DNA from: Compostibacillus humi | GTDB taxonomy: Bacteria > Bacillota > Bacilli > Bacillales > Amphibacillaceae | Assembly: GCF_014637175.1 (NCBI RefSeq) | Contig: NZ_BMEV01000002.1 | Coordinates: forward strand, 1 to 64,000 | Reading direction: 5' to 3' | Length of the DNA: 64,000 bases | Part shown: piece after piece, positions 50,310-63,154 of the stretch | How positions within the stretch are numbered: the stretch's first letter is position 1 | Layout of the letters: every line of letters begins with the position of its first letter | Notes under the pieces: model-generated | The model's input: only the letters and a program-made list of their open reading frames with translations | What the model was told of the DNA's origin: nothing | Databases searched by the model: none | Position numbers and translations under genes: made by a program

Positions 50310-52511
50310 TTAATGCAATATTCTTGTAACACTGTATACATCTTTAATCCGTTTAATTCGATCCACCACTTGCCGTAAATGGCTTGTATTATGAATTAGA
50401 ATCGTAATTTGGATGGTAGCAATTTTATTCCGGTCGGACCGTCCGTTGACATGGGTAAGGTTCGTCTTCATCTCATTAATCGCCATTAAAACCTCATTTA
50501 GCAAGCCGCGCCGGTCATAGGCGGTTACTTCAAGGTCGACATGATACTGTTTCGTATCTGTTTGTTCATTGATCCACTCAACACGCAAATGGCGTTCTTT
50601 CGCTTTTTCCGTTAATATATTTGGGCAATCGGTACGGTGAATGGAAACGCCTCTGCCCTTCGTAATATAGCCGATAATTTTGTCTCCAGGTACCGGATTG
50701 CAGCATTTCGCAAGCCTTACAAGCAGATTGTCTACCCCTTCTACCCGGACTCCCGAATCCTTTCGGTTTTCTTTTTTCCAGGAAGTTTCCGTCTTTACTT
50801 CATCAAGCGTTTTTTCTAAGTCTTTTTCTTTTTGCTGCTGTTCGCGTATCTTTTCTGTCAGCCGCGTTGCAATAAGAGATGCGGTAATTCCTTGATAGCC
50901 GACAGCTGCATACATATCATCTTCATTCGTAAAATTAAACCGTTCAAGAACCCGCTGAACATTTTCCGGCGTCAGCACGTCCTTCGGATTGAGCTGCATT
51001 GCGCGAATTTCCTTGTCAACGGCTTCTTTCCCTTTCAGGATATTTTCTTCTTTCCGCTGTTTTTTGAAAAATTGCTTGATTTTGCTTTTTGCCTGAGAAG
51101 TCTGGGTAATTTTTAACCAATCCTGGGATGGCCCGTAAGAGTGTTTGGACGTTAAAACTTCGACAATATCACCGTTTTTCAGTTTATAATCTAACGGTTC
51201 GATTTTTCCGTTTATTTTTGCACCAACTGTCCGATTTCCTATTTCCGTATGAATTTTATAGGCAAAGTCTAACGGTACAGAACCGGCCGGAAGTTCAATG
51301 ACATCCCCTTTCGGTGTAAACACGTATACCATATCGGAAAACAAGTCAACCTTTAATGATTCGATAAATTCTTCCGCATCATGGGTTTCACTTTGCCATT
51401 CCAATATTTCCCGGAATAAGGTCAGCTTTTCTTCAAAGGATTTGCTGCCTTTCTTTACTTGTTTTCCTTCTTTATATGCCCAATGGGCTGCAATACCGTA
51501 TTCAGCAATTTCATGCATTTCCTTTGTGCGGATTTGCACTTCCAATGGGTCACCTTTCGGTCCAATCACCGTGGTGTGTAAAGATTGGTAAAGATTTTGT
51601 TTCGGCATGGCGATATAATCTTTAAATCTGCCCGGCATCGGTTTCCAGTTCGTATGGATAATGCCGAGAACAGCATAGCAGTCTTTAATGCTGTTGACGA
51701 TGATTCGTATCGCCAACAAATCATAGATTTCATTAAACTGTTTGTTTTGTTTTACCATTTTTTGGTAAATACTGTAGATGTGTTTTGGCCTGCCGGACAT
51801 TTCCGCCTTTATCGATACCCGCTCTAACTCTTCTGAAATCTCAGAAATTACTTCTTGGATATATTTTTCCCTTTCTTCCCTTTTCTGCTTCATTAAATGG
51901 ACAATTCGATAATACTGCTGCGGATTAAGGTACCGGAGGGAAGTATCTTCCAATTCCCATTTAATCGTGGAAATACCAAGGCGGTGGGCCAGCGGGGCAA
52001 AAATTTCCAACGTTTCATTTGCTTTCTGTCGTTGCTTTTCCGGAGGCAAATATTTTAGCGTCCGCATGTTATGCAAACGGTCTGCAAGCTTAATTAATAT
52101 TACCCGAATATCCTTCGCCATGGCGACAAACATTTTCCGATGGTTTTCTGCCTGCAGCGCTTCTTTCGACCGGTACTGGATTTTTCCTAATTTGGTTACG
52201 CCGTCAACGAGCATCGCCACTTCCCGGTTAAAGGCTTTCTCTAAATCTTCTAATGAAATGGAAGTATCTTCAACTACATCGTGCAAAAAGCCACAGGCAA
52301 CGGTTTCTGCATCCATTTCCAAGTTAACTAGAATGCCCGCTACTTGCACAGGATGGATAATATACGGTTCTCCCGATTTCCGATACTGATCTTTATGCGC
52401 ATTGTACGCATATTCGTAGGCACGATAAATAAATTCCACGTCCTCATCGGAAAGATAGGTTTTTGCTTTATGGATAATATCATCAATCGTTACGTTTTCA
52501 TCTTTTGCCAT
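50310..52511 (-). CDS. relA: Bifunctional (p)ppGpp synthetase/hydrolase
   Basis: Rel makes and breaks (p)ppGpp in response to uncharged tRNA at the ribosome. The 733-residue long-form protein has an HD hydrolase domain with His77-Asp78 in FLHDVVEDT, a synthetase domain with YDLLAIRI and [11 protein letters not shown] ([14 protein letters not shown]), a zinc-finger part with CCNPVPGD, and ACT. Both active sites look intact, so it is bifunctional. AAAGGTG precedes the ATG. A separate promoter and a hairpin lie in the leader. Confidence 0.98.
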   Translation of the reverse strand: MAKDENVTIDDIIHKAKTYLSDEDVEFIYRAYEYAYNAHKDQYRKSGEPYIIHPVQVAGILVNLEMDAETVACGFLHDVVEDTSISLEDLEKAFNREVAMLVDGVTKLGKIQYRSKEALQAENHRKMFVAMAKDIRVILIKLADRLHNMRTLKYLPPEKQRQKANETLEIFAPLAHRLGISTIKWELEDTSLRYLNPQQYYRIVHLMKQKREEREKYIQEVISEISEELERVSIKAEMSGRPKHIYSIYQKMVKQNKQFNEIYDLLAIRIIVNSIKDCYAVLGIIHTNWKPMPGRFKDYIAMPKQNLYQSLHTTVIGPKGDPLEVQIRTKEMHEIAEYGIAAHWAYKEGKQVKKGSKSFEEKLTLFREILEWQSETHDAEEFIESLKVDLFSDMVYVFTPKGDVIELPAGSVPLDFAYKIHTEIGNRTVGAKINGKIEPLDYKLKNGDIVEVLTSKHSYGPSQDWLKITQTSQAKSKIKQFFKKQRKEENILKGKEAVDKEIRAMQLNPKDVLTPENVQRVLERFNFTNEDDMYAAVGYQGITASLIATRLTEKIREQQQKEKDLEKTLDEVKTETSWKKENRKDSGVRVEGVDNLLVRLAKCCNPVPGDKIIGYITKGRGVSIHRTDCPNILTEKAKERHLRVEWINEQTDTKQYHVDLEVTAYDRRGLLNEVLMAINEMKTNLTHVNGRSDRNKIATIQITILIHNTSHLRQVVDRIKRIKDVYSVTRILH

Positions 52512-52547
52512 AAGATCACCTTTAATTTTTGGAGGTTTTATATAAAA

Positions 52548-52582
52548 GCTATGTTTATCAGACGTTTTTTGATAAACATAGC
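52548..52582 (-). repeat. Hairpin in the relA 5' leader
   Basis: GCTATGTTTATCA (52548-52560) and TGATAAACATAGC (52570-52582) form a perfect 13-bp stem with a 9-base loop, followed on the minus strand by TTTTATAT. It lies between the relA promoter and the start codon, so it may act as a weak terminator or protect the message. Confidence 0.7.
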
Positions 52583-52617
52583 AGCTCCGTTACTAGATTC
52601 ATTTATTAAATATTTTT

Positions 52618-52647
52618 ATTATAGGACAATTTTATCATACTGTCCAA
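52618..52647 (-). promoter_or_regulatory. Vegetative promoter of relA
   Basis: On the minus strand TATAAT (52618-52623) is preceded by TTGGAC (52642-52647) at 18 bases, or TGGACA at 17. The transcript leader would be about 100 bases and contain the 13-bp hairpin. Confidence 0.75.
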
Positions 52648-52687
52648 CGCAGGATGAACTACAATACTCGCATTAAAATACGGAAAT

Positions 52688-52713
52688 AGGTCTGACCAAA
52701 ACATGTCAGACCT
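52688..52713 (-). terminator. Probable terminator of apt
   Basis: AGGTCTGAC (52688-52696) and GTCAGACCT (52705-52713) form a 9-bp stem 14 bases after the apt stop. The T-run on the minus strand is interrupted, so termination may be incomplete. Confidence 0.6.
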
Positions 52714-52727
52714 AAATTTTATGACTG

Positions 52728-53240
52728 TTAATAGCTCATTAAAGTCAGGACATCATAGCCTTTTAATTTATCCATTCCGTCCAAGTAGCTTAACTCGACA
52801 AGGAAAGCACAGCCAACGACGATTCCGCCAAGTTCTTCTACTAATTTGATTGTCGCTTCGATTGTACCGCCGGTTGCCAATAAGTCATCCGTTACAAGAA
52901 CACGCTGTCCAGGTTTAATCGCATCTTTATGAATGGTAAGCACATTTCGGCCATATTCTAAACCATAGTCAACTTTGATGACCTCACGGGGCAACTTCCC
53001 TTCCTTCCGGACTGGAGCAAATCCGACGCCTAAAGCGTAGGAAACGGGACAGCCAATGATAAACCCGCGAGCCTCTGGACCGACTACAAGATCAATTTTC
53101 TTCTCTTTCGCAAATTGAACAATTTCATCAATTGCTGATTTGAATGCTTCGCCGTTATTCATAAGCGGTGTAATGTCTTTAAAACTGATTCCTTCTTTCG
53201 GATAATCTTCCACAATTTCAATATATTGTTTATAGTCCAT
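52728..53240 (-). CDS. apt: Adenine phosphoribosyltransferase
   Basis: Apt converts adenine and PRPP to AMP in purine salvage. The 170-residue protein has the PRPP-binding motif [13 protein letters not shown] near 117-129, GPEARGFI and [11 protein letters not shown], and is nearly colinear with the B. subtilis enzyme. It overlaps the end of recJ by 11 bases, implying coupling. A hairpin and a new promoter separate it from relA. Confidence 0.98.
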   Translation of the reverse strand: MDYKQYIEIVEDYPKEGISFKDITPLMNNGEAFKSAIDEIVQFAKEKKIDLVVGPEARGFIIGCPVSYALGVGFAPVRKEGKLPREVIKVDYGLEYGRNVLTIHKDAIKPGQRVLVTDDLLATGGTIEATIKLVEELGGIVVGCAFLVELSYLDGMDKLKGYDVLTLMSY

Positions 53241-55539
53241 ATGCTGGTTCCTCCTTGCGATTATCGATATGGTCCATACAGCTGGCGAACCACGTTTTTA
53301 ATTCGTCATAATTAGAATAATACAGCTTTTTTTCGATTTCCATCTGTTTCAGGCGTTTTTGGTAGGTCGGTGAATTTTGCAAATCCTGCTTTTTCGGATT
53401 TGGATTTATATAAATGACACCTTGTTTGACTCTTACAAAATCCAATTCGGAAAATACTTTTGTAAGAAAAATTATTTTTTCCTTGCTCCAGCCCTTTTCC
53501 CGTTTAAGCCAATCCAAGTGTTGCTTTAGATCCACCGCTTGATGCTTGCGGACAAACGCATAAAACCAAACGAATTCTTCCCGGGATGGAAACGACTGTA
53601 AGTATGCTCCCTGATTCATATAGTAACATACATAGATATTCCAGGGCTTCGTTTTTTGAACAATTTTCTTTAAATCCGCCATGTCTTCCGGCAAATCATA
53701 AATATATAATGAATCCGTCTCCGGGATATCATTCACATCTGTACGATACGTAATTTGCTGTACGTATTCTTCCGATGAATTAATTTCGTTAAAAACGGCA
53801 ATACTGTTTCCATTTGATGGAAGTACAGGCTGAAAATGCCTTTTACCCCGAAAATCAAATAATTGCCATTCATCAATTTTCATATCATGAATCATTATCT
53901 GAAATCTTTTTACATTATTCCATTCATTAATGCCCAATTCTCCTGCGATGGAAACTTCCGCCCGCTCGGAAATATTATTTTTATATTCGCCCAGACCAAA
54001 ACCGATTCCTTCTAATTGGTATCCATCCTCTTGAAAGAGCATTTTTAAATGGTTCTTTGTGCTGCCAATTTGACGGACTTCCATTGGAACGCCAGTAAAT
54101 TGAAAAACCGGTTTTGGATTGCTCATCCCAAATGGAGCCATTGATTCCATTTCCCGGATTAAATGCTCACTTATTTCCGAAATGGACAATTGATGGGCGA
54201 TCTCAATTTGTTGTTTAAAATCTTCTTCTGTAAGTTCTTCTTGAATAAACTGATTTAATTTTTCTTTCACTAATGAAATATTTTCCACCGGCAATGTCAT
54301 TCCCGCCGCTTGGTGATGACCGCCAAAATGGGTGAACAGCTCACGAATCCGCATTCCATGTTCAAACAAATCAAATGCTGGGATGCTGCGTGCTGACCCC
54401 TTCGCTTCCTGTTTGTCCTTTTTAATCGTCAGTACGATGGCGGGCCGGTCAAATTTTTTCACTAGTTTGGAGGCAACAATGCCGAGAACGCCTTCATTCC
54501 ATCCTTCTTTTGCCACGACTAAAACGTCCGATTTTTCTTCCTTAATCATTTCCTCCGCTTCAATTACAATTTCTTGCACGATCTGTTTTCGGAGTTCATT
54601 AATCTCTTCCAATTCCTTTGCGATATCCTTTGCTTCTTCCAGCTGTTCCGTCATGAACAGTTCCACTGCAAGACTTGCATCCTGCAGCCGGCCGACCGCA
54701 TTAATTCGCGGACCGAGGGAAAAGCCGACATCTTGTTCATTAACCTTGCCATCAATTTGGCTTACTTCTTTCAACGCTTGAATTCCCGGATTTTTCGTAT
54801 TGCTTAGTGCTTCTAACCCGTGGTAGGCCAATATGCGATTCTCTCCGATAAGAGGAACTAAATCAGCAATGGTACCGATGGCAGCAAAAGGCAATAAGTG
54901 TTCCGGGAAATAGCCGAGCAATGCTTCCGCAAATTTGAATGCCACTCCTACTCCAGCCAAATCTTTAAACGGATAATCAGGGGAACATTTCGGATGCAAA
55001 ATGGCATAAGCATCCGGCAGTTCGCTTTGGATTTCATGGTGGTCGGTTATAATGACATCGATTCCTAATTTATTGGCAACATCCACTTCATGGACGGCAG
55101 CAATGCCGGTATCGACTGTAATAATCAAGGAATAACCGTTTTTATATGCTTCCATAAAAGCTTCTTCGTTTGGTCCGTATCCTTCAGTAAAGCGATTCGG
55201 TATATAGTAATCTGCTTTTGCATTCAATTCCTTTAATGTTTTTAGCATTACGGCTGTTGAACTGACCCCGTCGGCATCATAATCGCCGTAAATTAGAATT
55301 TTTTCATCATCCTGTATCGCCTGATGAACCCGGTCGACTGCTTTTTCCATCGACTGGAGCAGATTTGGATTATGTAAATCTTCTAACCGGGGAGACAAAA
55401 ATTTATCAGCCTGCTCCATCGTCGTTATACCTCTTTGCAGTAGGAGCTTTTTCATGATGGGGGATATTCCTTCCAGTTCATTGATCCCTGTCGTTGTTGA
55501 CGTATCGATATATTTCCAATTGCATTTGCTTTTTAACAT
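53230..55539 (-). CDS. recJ: Single-stranded-DNA-specific exonuclease RecJ
   Basis: RecJ degrades single-stranded DNA 5' to 3' in recombination and repair. The 769-residue protein has the DHH phosphoesterase motifs DYDADG (86-91), TDHH (165-168), the DHHA1 motif GGHHQAAG, an OB-fold part and the long C-terminal domain of Bacillus RecJ. GGGGTG lies before the ATG. It overlaps apt. A terminator separates it from secDF. Confidence 0.96.
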   Translation of the reverse strand: MLKSKCNWKYIDTSTTTGINELEGISPIMKKLLLQRGITTMEQADKFLSPRLEDLHNPNLLQSMEKAVDRVHQAIQDDEKILIYGDYDADGVSSTAVMLKTLKELNAKADYYIPNRFTEGYGPNEEAFMEAYKNGYSLIITVDTGIAAVHEVDVANKLGIDVIITDHHEIQSELPDAYAILHPKCSPDYPFKDLAGVGVAFKFAEALLGYFPEHLLPFAAIGTIADLVPLIGENRILAYHGLEALSNTKNPGIQALKEVSQIDGKVNEQDVGFSLGPRINAVGRLQDASLAVELFMTEQLEEAKDIAKELEEINELRKQIVQEIVIEAEEMIKEEKSDVLVVAKEGWNEGVLGIVASKLVKKFDRPAIVLTIKKDKQEAKGSARSIPAFDLFEHGMRIRELFTHFGGHHQAAGMTLPVENISLVKEKLNQFIQEELTEEDFKQQIEIAHQLSISEISEHLIREMESMAPFGMSNPKPVFQFTGVPMEVRQIGSTKNHLKMLFQEDGYQLEGIGFGLGEYKNNISERAEVSIAGELGINEWNNVKRFQIMIHDMKIDEWQLFDFRGKRHFQPVLPSNGNSIAVFNEINSSEEYVQQITYRTDVNDIPETDSLYIYDLPEDMADLKKIVQKTKPWNIYVCYYMNQGAYLQSFPSREEFVWFYAFVRKHQAVDLKQHLDWLKREKGWSKEKIIFLTKVFSELDFVRVKQGVIYINPNPKKQDLQNSPTYQKRLKQMEIEKKLYYSNYDELKTWFASCMDHIDNRKEEPAYGL

Positions 55540-55635
55540 AGATTCACCCCTGACTTATTTATTATACAAGAGAGAGATTTTAGGGGCAATTGGCAAAATG
55601 CTTTTAGCATAGCAAGGCTACACTTAAAAGCAAAT

Positions 55636-55668
55636 AAACCCTTATTAACGAATCGTCAATAAGGGTTT
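55636..55668 (-). terminator. Terminator of secDF
   Basis: AAACCCTTATT (55636-55646) and AATAAGGGTTT (55658-55668) form a perfect 11-bp stem whose loop can extend pairing (ACGA/TCGT). On the minus strand TTTATTT follows. Confidence 0.8.
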
Positions 55669-55679
55669 TGCCAATTAAG

Positions 55680-57929
55680 TTACACTTGCGGACCTTCTAC
55701 CCGTTTTTTCTTTGTAAAATCGAGAGGTTTTTCTTTAATAAATTTTCCTCTCCAAACGAGCCATAATTGGGCTGCTAAAATTAATGACGAATACATTCCT
55801 GCAATCAGGCCGATTGCAATTGCCAATGCAAAGGTGAAAATGGAAGAGGCTCCCAATACTAAGAATGCAACAACAGCAATTAGCGTTGTAATTGTTGTAT
55901 TTAATGTCCTTGTAAAGGATTGGACGATGCTTCGATTAATAATTTCCGCCAGAACTTTAAAGGACCTGACCCGTTTATGGTGACGGATATTTTCCCTTAC
56001 CCGGTCAAAAATAACGATCGTATTATTGATCGAATATCCGACAATCGTTAATATTGCCGAAACAATCGTAATGTCAAATTCCATTTGGGTTATGCTAAAC
56101 AAGGTCAACATAATAAATACATCGTGAAGCAACGCAATGACTGCCGTAATTCCAAAGAAAATTTCAAAGCGAAACGCTACATAAATAATCATAAATATTG
56201 CAGCAATCCCAACGGCATAAATCGCATTTTTAACGAGTTCCTCTCCGACAATCGGAGAAACGACACTAATGGTCGGTTCTTGTCCGTATTCATTTTTGAA
56301 ATGGTTTTGTACTTCGGCGATTTGCTCCTCTGATAATACCGTATCAAATCGGGAAACAGCACTTGTTTGGTCTCCGGATAATACGATCGATTTCGGATCT
56401 AGCTTTAATTTTGCAAATTCCTCCTCAACCACTTCTGCAGTAACGGTAGTGTCCGCTACCACTTCTACTCGGGATCCGCTAGTAAAGTCAATGCCAGGAT
56501 TGATTTTCAGCACAATTAAGGAAACGACTCCGACAATAACTGCTAAAGCCGTAACGAGGAAAAACTTTTTCCGGTTGCTGACAATATCCCTTTTTCTTCC
56601 AAAGATTGTCGGCTCCAGCTCGCCTTCATGAATATCTTGAATTTCTTTTTCCTTTACGCCAAACCAATTTTTCTTTTTGGATAAAAATCCGCTCTGAACC
56701 CAAAGTCCGAGCAGCAACCTTGTACCGTATACAGCGGTGAGAAAACTGACAAGGATGCTAATAATCAACATCGTCGCAAATCCTTTAACCGAACTCGTAC
56801 CAAAGATAAACAGTACCGCCGCAGCGATTAACGTCGTAATATTGGCATCAAATATCGTTCTCAAGGAATTGCTCGTCCCTGCTTTAAAGGAACCTTTTAC
56901 GGATTTTCCGACCCGAAGTTCTTCCTTGATCCGTTCAAAAGTAATCACATTGGCGTCCACTGCCATCCCAATCCCTAAAATAAGGGCAGCTATTCCGCTC
57001 AAAGTTAATACGCCATTCATTAAATTAAATACTAACAGTACCAAATAAGTATAAATAATGATATTAATCCCGGCGATGATACCTGGAAAACGATATACAG
57101 CAATCATAAATAAAATAATGATGGCGACACCGATGATACCGGCAAACACGGTTTCATTTAATGCTTCCTCACCAAATTGGGCTCCGACCGAGTTGGAATA
57201 AATTTCCGTCATATGGACCGGCAAGGAACCTGAATTAATGATGTTTGCCAACTGCTGTGCTGATTCTACGGTAAAATTGCCGCTAATCATAACATTCGTC
57301 GTGTTTAATGTTTCCGTTACCCTTGGGTCCGAAACAAATTTCGGATTTTCCTTTAATACTTCTTCCTTATAGGAATCCCCTTCCCGATAATCCATCCAGA
57401 TGACAAGCACATTATCCGGCGACGGCATCGCGGCTATTTTTGATGTTACTTCGCCAAATTTTTTCGCATCCTTTAACTGCAACGTGACGATAGGTGCATT
57501 TGTATTCGGGTCGAAATCCTGCTTGGCGCTTCCTTCTTTAATATCGGTACCGCTTAGCAGCTCGTTATCGTTCACATCCCGAAAGGACAGTTGCGCAGAC
57601 GTACCGATTAATTCCCGTGCTTGCTCCTGGTCTTCGATGCCTGCCAGCTGCACCCGGATTCGGTTTTCCCCTTCAATATTAATCACGGCTTCACTAATTC
57701 CGAGCCGGTTCACCCGGTCATTTAATGTTTCCACCGTTCCTTCCATCAAGCTGCGGGTAATTTCCTGAGTTTCATCAACAGGCTCCACTTCATACAGAAT
57801 TTCAAATCCGCCCTGTAAGTCTAAGCCTAAACTTATATCTTTCGCTATCGGATTTATCGTTGTTCCAATCGTTAATGCAAATAGTAGTACGACTAGAAAA
57901 AAGGCAACGATTCTGCCTCTCTTTTTCAT
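55680..57929 (-). CDS. secDF: SecDF protein-export membrane protein
   Basis: SecDF uses the proton gradient to pull secreted proteins through SecYEG. The 749-residue fused protein has 12 membrane segments in two halves, each with a large external domain. The SecD half shows SLGLDLQGGFEILYEV and GMAVDANVITFERI; the SecF half shows GIDFTSGSRVEV and TIVGYSINNTIVIFDRVREN. The fused form is normal for Bacillus, where many bacteria have two genes. It lies downstream of comN. Confidence 0.97.
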   Translation of the reverse strand: MKKRGRIVAFFLVVLLFALTIGTTINPIAKDISLGLDLQGGFEILYEVEPVDETQEITRSLMEGTVETLNDRVNRLGISEAVINIEGENRIRVQLAGIEDQEQARELIGTSAQLSFRDVNDNELLSGTDIKEGSAKQDFDPNTNAPIVTLQLKDAKKFGEVTSKIAAMPSPDNVLVIWMDYREGDSYKEEVLKENPKFVSDPRVTETLNTTNVMISGNFTVESAQQLANIINSGSLPVHMTEIYSNSVGAQFGEEALNETVFAGIIGVAIIILFMIAVYRFPGIIAGINIIIYTYLVLLVFNLMNGVLTLSGIAALILGIGMAVDANVITFERIKEELRVGKSVKGSFKAGTSNSLRTIFDANITTLIAAAVLFIFGTSSVKGFATMLIISILVSFLTAVYGTRLLLGLWVQSGFLSKKKNWFGVKEKEIQDIHEGELEPTIFGRKRDIVSNRKKFFLVTALAVIVGVVSLIVLKINPGIDFTSGSRVEVVADTTVTAEVVEEEFAKLKLDPKSIVLSGDQTSAVSRFDTVLSEEQIAEVQNHFKNEYGQEPTISVVSPIVGEELVKNAIYAVGIAAIFMIIYVAFRFEIFFGITAVIALLHDVFIMLTLFSITQMEFDITIVSAILTIVGYSINNTIVIFDRVRENIRHHKRVRSFKVLAEIINRSIVQSFTRTLNTTITTLIAVVAFLVLGASSIFTFALAIAIGLIAGMYSSLILAAQLWLVWRGKFIKEKPLDFTKKKRVEGPQV

Positions 57930-57985
57930 CCATTACTGCCTCCTTAATTACTTACAAATTTATGGCCATTAAAAAGTAATACCTT

Positions 57986-58285
57986 TTATGTATTCGAATC
58001 ATCATTGCTTGTAACCGCAGTGATTGATGCCAGCAAATCATCCTCTTGATAGGATTGGACAGTGATATAGCTTAAATATGTACTCGTATTCAACTGTAAA
58101 ATATCCTGTACAACTTTATATAACCTTTTTTCCGGATTGCCTTTCCATACTTTTTCCATTAAACAATTCCAAACATCTTCATAAGATGCTTCGTTATATC
58201 CTAACGTATGGAGTTCATTCACCTTACTCTCTATGGCAGGTTGTACTGTTTGTTTCCACGCTTCCACAGTCTGATAAATTTTCAT
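57986..58285 (-). CDS. comN: ComN, post-transcriptional competence regulator
   Basis: ComN in B. subtilis binds comE mRNA and supports its placement and expression near division sites. The 99-residue protein fits the family with KIYQTVEAWKQ at the start and ASYEDVWNCLMEKVWKG in the middle. GGAGGGGG lies before the ATG at 58285. It stands between spoVB (divergent) and secDF, as in B. subtilis. Its likely mRNA target, comEA-comEC, is in this window. Confidence 0.92.
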   Translation of the reverse strand: MKIYQTVEAWKQTVQPAIESKVNELHTLGYNEASYEDVWNCLMEKVWKGNPEKRLYKVVQDILQLNTSTYLSYITVQSYQEDDLLASITAVTSNDDSNT

Positions 58286-58320
58286 GTTCCCCCTCCTACA
58301 TTGGAGTAACAATATTGCTT

Positions 58321-58351
58321 GTCATGCTTGGCCTACTGTTATGCATATATA
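58321..58351 (+). promoter_or_regulatory. Candidate sigma-E (mother-cell) promoter of spoVB
   Basis: GTCATGCTT (58321-58329) and CATATATA (58344-58351) are 14 bases apart, resembling the sigma-E boxes GTCATATTT and CATACAAT. spoVB is a known sigma-E gene, which supports it, but the region is AT-rich and the match is imperfect. Confidence 0.45.
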
Positions 58352-58396
58352 TCATTGTATATGAATTTTTACTATTTGAGAAGTGAGGTCTTGACG

Positions 58397-59950
58397 ATGG
58401 CCAAACAATCATTTTTACAAGGCGCGCTAATATTAATAGCTGCTGGCATTATTACCCGGTTTCTAGGATTTATTAACCGGATTGTACTCGCAAGGCTTTT
58501 GGGGGAAGAAGGAATGGGGCTATATATGATGGCATTGCCTACCCTATTTCTGGCGATGACGCTGACCCAAATCGGATTGCCGGTTGCTATCGCAAAGCGA
58601 ATCTCCGAAGCGGAAGCGTTAGGAAATAGGAAAAAAGTGAAGCAGATATTAGTCGTGTCCCTTGCGATCACCTTTATTAGCAGCATCATCGTTACGATGA
58701 TTATGGTCATTGGCAGTCCGTATATCGCAAAAACGTTATTAACGGATGAGCGGACGATGTATCCTTTGCTTGCCATCAGCCCGATTATCCCGATTACTGC
58801 AATTTCTTCCGTCATCCGCGGATATTTTCAAGGAAAACAAAACATGAAACCGCAAAGCTATGCTCAAGTGCTTGAGCAAATTGTTCGCATCCTTTTCGTA
58901 TTCCTTTTCGTTTACTTGCTGCTTCCGTACGGCGTGGAATTTGCAGCTGCAGGGGCGATGTTTAGCGTGATTATCGGGGAATTTGTTTCTCTCCTCTATA
59001 TGATCAAAATGTTCCAGTACAGTAAAAAAATCCGGATTCGGACCAACTTTTTTTCCTTCCTTCGTTCCAGCAAAGACACCATCAAACAATTATTTTCCAT
59101 CGCATTGCCAAGTACAGGCAGCAGGATGATTTCTTCCCTCAGCAATTTTTTCGAACCGATACTCGTCGCACAGAGCCTGGCAATCGCTGGAGTGGCCGCA
59201 ACCGTTGCCACAAAGCAATACGGGGAGTTGACCGGATTTGTACTTCCTTTATTATATTTGCCAACCTTTATTACCCATTCGTTGGCAATTGCCCTAGTCC
59301 CTTCGATTTCTGAAGCAGAAGCGAAAAATAACCGGAAATTAATCCATTATCGGATTCATCAGTCTATACGCATTTCCTTTGCTTCGGGTGCAATTGCAAC
59401 CGTAATTTTAACCTTATTTTCTGTGCCGATTTTAACTTTTATGTACGGGACTGCGAATGCGAGCCATTATGTTATGTTTATGGCGCCTTTTTATATATTG
59501 TTGTATATTCAATCCCCGCTGCAAGCTGCATTGCAAGCATTAGACCTGGCTAAAAGTGCCATGTGGAACAGCTTAATCGGGGCGGTTGTAAAACTGACAA
59601 TTCTATTCCTGCTTACTTCGAACCCAAATATCGGCATTTACGGTGTTGCCATTTCAATGAACGTTACAGTAGTCCTTATTACATTGCTGCACTTATTCAC
59701 TTTGAAAAAGGCCATCGCGTATTACATTCCGGTCAAAGTATTGCTTAAGATGATTTTCCTTTTACTGGCGTCATTTCTTGCAGGATATGGGTTAATGCAA
59801 TTATTTGAATCGGCGATCCATCAAGTTGGTATTTTTCTAATCGTCTTGCTTCTGTTCACCGGAATCTACCTTTTCATCCTATTTGCTTTAAAATTTGTCA
59901 CAAAGGAAGAGCTTCAACAAATTCCTTTCTTGCAAAAATGGCTATCTTAA
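58397..59950 (+). CDS. spoVB: Stage V sporulation protein B
   Basis: SpoVB is a MOP/MATE-superfamily flippase needed for spore cortex, thought to move peptidoglycan lipid precursors. The 517-residue protein has about 14 membrane segments and the family start FLQGALILIAAGIITRFLGF. The ATG at 58397 gives the B. subtilis N-terminus; the longer frame runs through the promoter region. GAGGTC precedes it. It is divergent from comN, and yrzE follows on the same strand. Confidence 0.95.
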   Translation: MAKQSFLQGALILIAAGIITRFLGFINRIVLARLLGEEGMGLYMMALPTLFLAMTLTQIGLPVAIAKRISEAEALGNRKKVKQILVVSLAITFISSIIVTMIMVIGSPYIAKTLLTDERTMYPLLAISPIIPITAISSVIRGYFQGKQNMKPQSYAQVLEQIVRILFVFLFVYLLLPYGVEFAAAGAMFSVIIGEFVSLLYMIKMFQYSKKIRIRTNFFSFLRSSKDTIKQLFSIALPSTGSRMISSLSNFFEPILVAQSLAIAGVAATVATKQYGELTGFVLPLLYLPTFITHSLAIALVPSISEAEAKNNRKLIHYRIHQSIRISFASGAIATVILTLFSVPILTFMYGTANASHYVMFMAPFYILLYIQSPLQAALQALDLAKSAMWNSLIGAVVKLTILFLLTSNPNIGIYGVAISMNVTVVLITLLHLFTLKKAIAYYIPVKVLLKMIFLLLASFLAGYGLMQLFESAIHQVGIFLIVLLLFTGIYLFILFALKFVTKEELQQIPFLQKWLS

Positions 59951-60017
59951 ACTTCTATAATGCAAATTTGTGAATAGGATAGTGATAGGATGGACAAACA
60001 GGAAAGGAGGATGCAAT

Positions 60018-60395
60018 TTGACGAGACAGTTGATTCATAGTCTGCTATTTGGCTGGATAGCGGTATTCGGATTAATTTTAGTTGCCAGTTTAATTGTCGC
60101 TGCATTGCTGAAATTTACTTCATTGGATGCACCTGCCTTAACGTGGATTACCCTCACAATCGGCGTCCTGTCCTTATTTATTGGCGGACTGATCGCAGGG
60201 CTCAAAGGAAAGGCAAAAGGGTGGGTCATCGGCGGAATTATCGGGATTGGATTTACATTATTTACATTTTTAGTACAGTACCTGGGCTACCAAACCGGCT
60301 TCTCCCTGCAGCAATCCCTCCATCATTTAGGGTATGTATTAGCAGCGGTAGTTGGCGGAATTATCGGGGTAAATGTCTCAAGCGACAGCAAATAA
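60018..60395 (+). CDS. yrzE: YrzE-like TIGR04086 membrane protein
   Basis: The 125-residue product has four membrane segments separated by short loops, with glycine-rich GGLIAGLKGKAKGW and a final VVGGIIGVNV. It fits the TIGR04086 family found beside spoVB or yajC in Bacillus; the function is unknown. The open frame starts 48 bases earlier, but AAAGGAGG seven bases before the TTG at 60018 supports that start. It ends at a strong bidirectional hairpin. Confidence 0.87.
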   Translation: MTRQLIHSLLFGWIAVFGLILVASLIVAALLKFTSLDAPALTWITLTIGVLSLFIGGLIAGLKGKAKGWVIGGIIGIGFTLFTFLVQYLGYQTGFSLQQSLHHLGYVLAAVVGGIIGVNVSSDSK

Positions 60396-60400
60396 ACGAA

Positions 60401-60437
60401 AAAGAAGTTAATCTGTTTAAGATTAACTTCTTTTTTA
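60401..60437. terminator. Bidirectional terminator between yrzE and yajC
   Basis: AAAAGAAGTTAATC (60401-60414) and GATTAACTTCTTTT (60422-60435) form a perfect 14-bp stem with further T on the plus side and T-run on the minus side. It stands between converging genes. Confidence 0.92.
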
Positions 60438-60459
60438 TCGAATATGGAACTATGTATGA

Positions 60460-60720
60460 TTAATTCTGTTTCACTTCGCGAACCGCGGAGCGGTCATAAG
60501 TAAGCTTTGTCCCATTTTCCGTTAAAAGCACAATCGTTGATTCGTCTAAAGAATGAATCTTTCCATGGAATCCGCCGATTGTAATTACCTCATCGCCCTT
60601 TTGCAAATTATTTTGCATTTCCTGCACTTGGCGCTGACGCTTTTGCTGAGGCCGAATGAGTAAAAAGTAAAAAATAACAAACATTAAAATAATCGGTGCC
60701 AAAGAAACGAGCATTTCCAT
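60460..60720 (-). CDS. yajC: Preprotein translocase accessory subunit YajC
   Basis: YajC associates with SecDF in the membrane. The 86-residue protein has one membrane segment (about 5-20), then the family motif RPQQKRQRQ and GDEVITIGGFHGKI. The longer frame overlaps tgt; AAGGAGGGG before the ATG at 60720 fixes the start. It follows tgt by 34 bases, the same order as in most Bacillus, and ends the ruvB-queA-tgt-yajC line. Confidence 0.95.
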   Translation of the reverse strand: MEMLVSLAPIILMFVIFYFLLIRPQQKRQRQVQEMQNNLQKGDEVITIGGFHGKIHSLDESTIVLLTENGTKLTYDRSAVREVKQN

Positions 60721-60754
60721 ACTTTCTTCCCCTCCTTTCCATAAAGAAAGAAAA

Positions 60755-62937
<2,183 letters not shown>

Positions 62938-62953
62938 TAGTACCTCTCCTAAC

Positions 62954-63154
62954 TCATTTTAGAAACCGTGCAAAAAAGGATAAAACAATGGTCAAAATGA
63001 TGCTGACAACGATGGAGGTGACAATGGGAAAATGAACTTGGACATTTCCGACTTTAAATTGGATATCTCCAGGAAGCCGGCCTATAAAATTCCATACGAG
63101 ACCAATCATGAGAAATATAATCCCTATGATTATAAAAAGTTTACCCATATTCAT
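62954..63154 (-). CDS. DUF2905 small membrane protein
   Basis: The 66-residue product has two membrane segments (about 5-22 and 43-62) with [10 protein letters not shown] in the loop between, typical of DUF2905. Function unknown. Its ATG overlaps the ruvB stop (ATGA), with no good separate ribosome-binding site, so translation likely depends on ruvB. A second ATG two codons later is possible. It lies between ruvB and queA. Confidence 0.88.
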   Translation of the reverse strand: MNMGKLFIIIGIIFLMIGLVWNFIGRLPGDIQFKVGNVQVHFPIVTSIVVSIILTIVLSFFARFLK

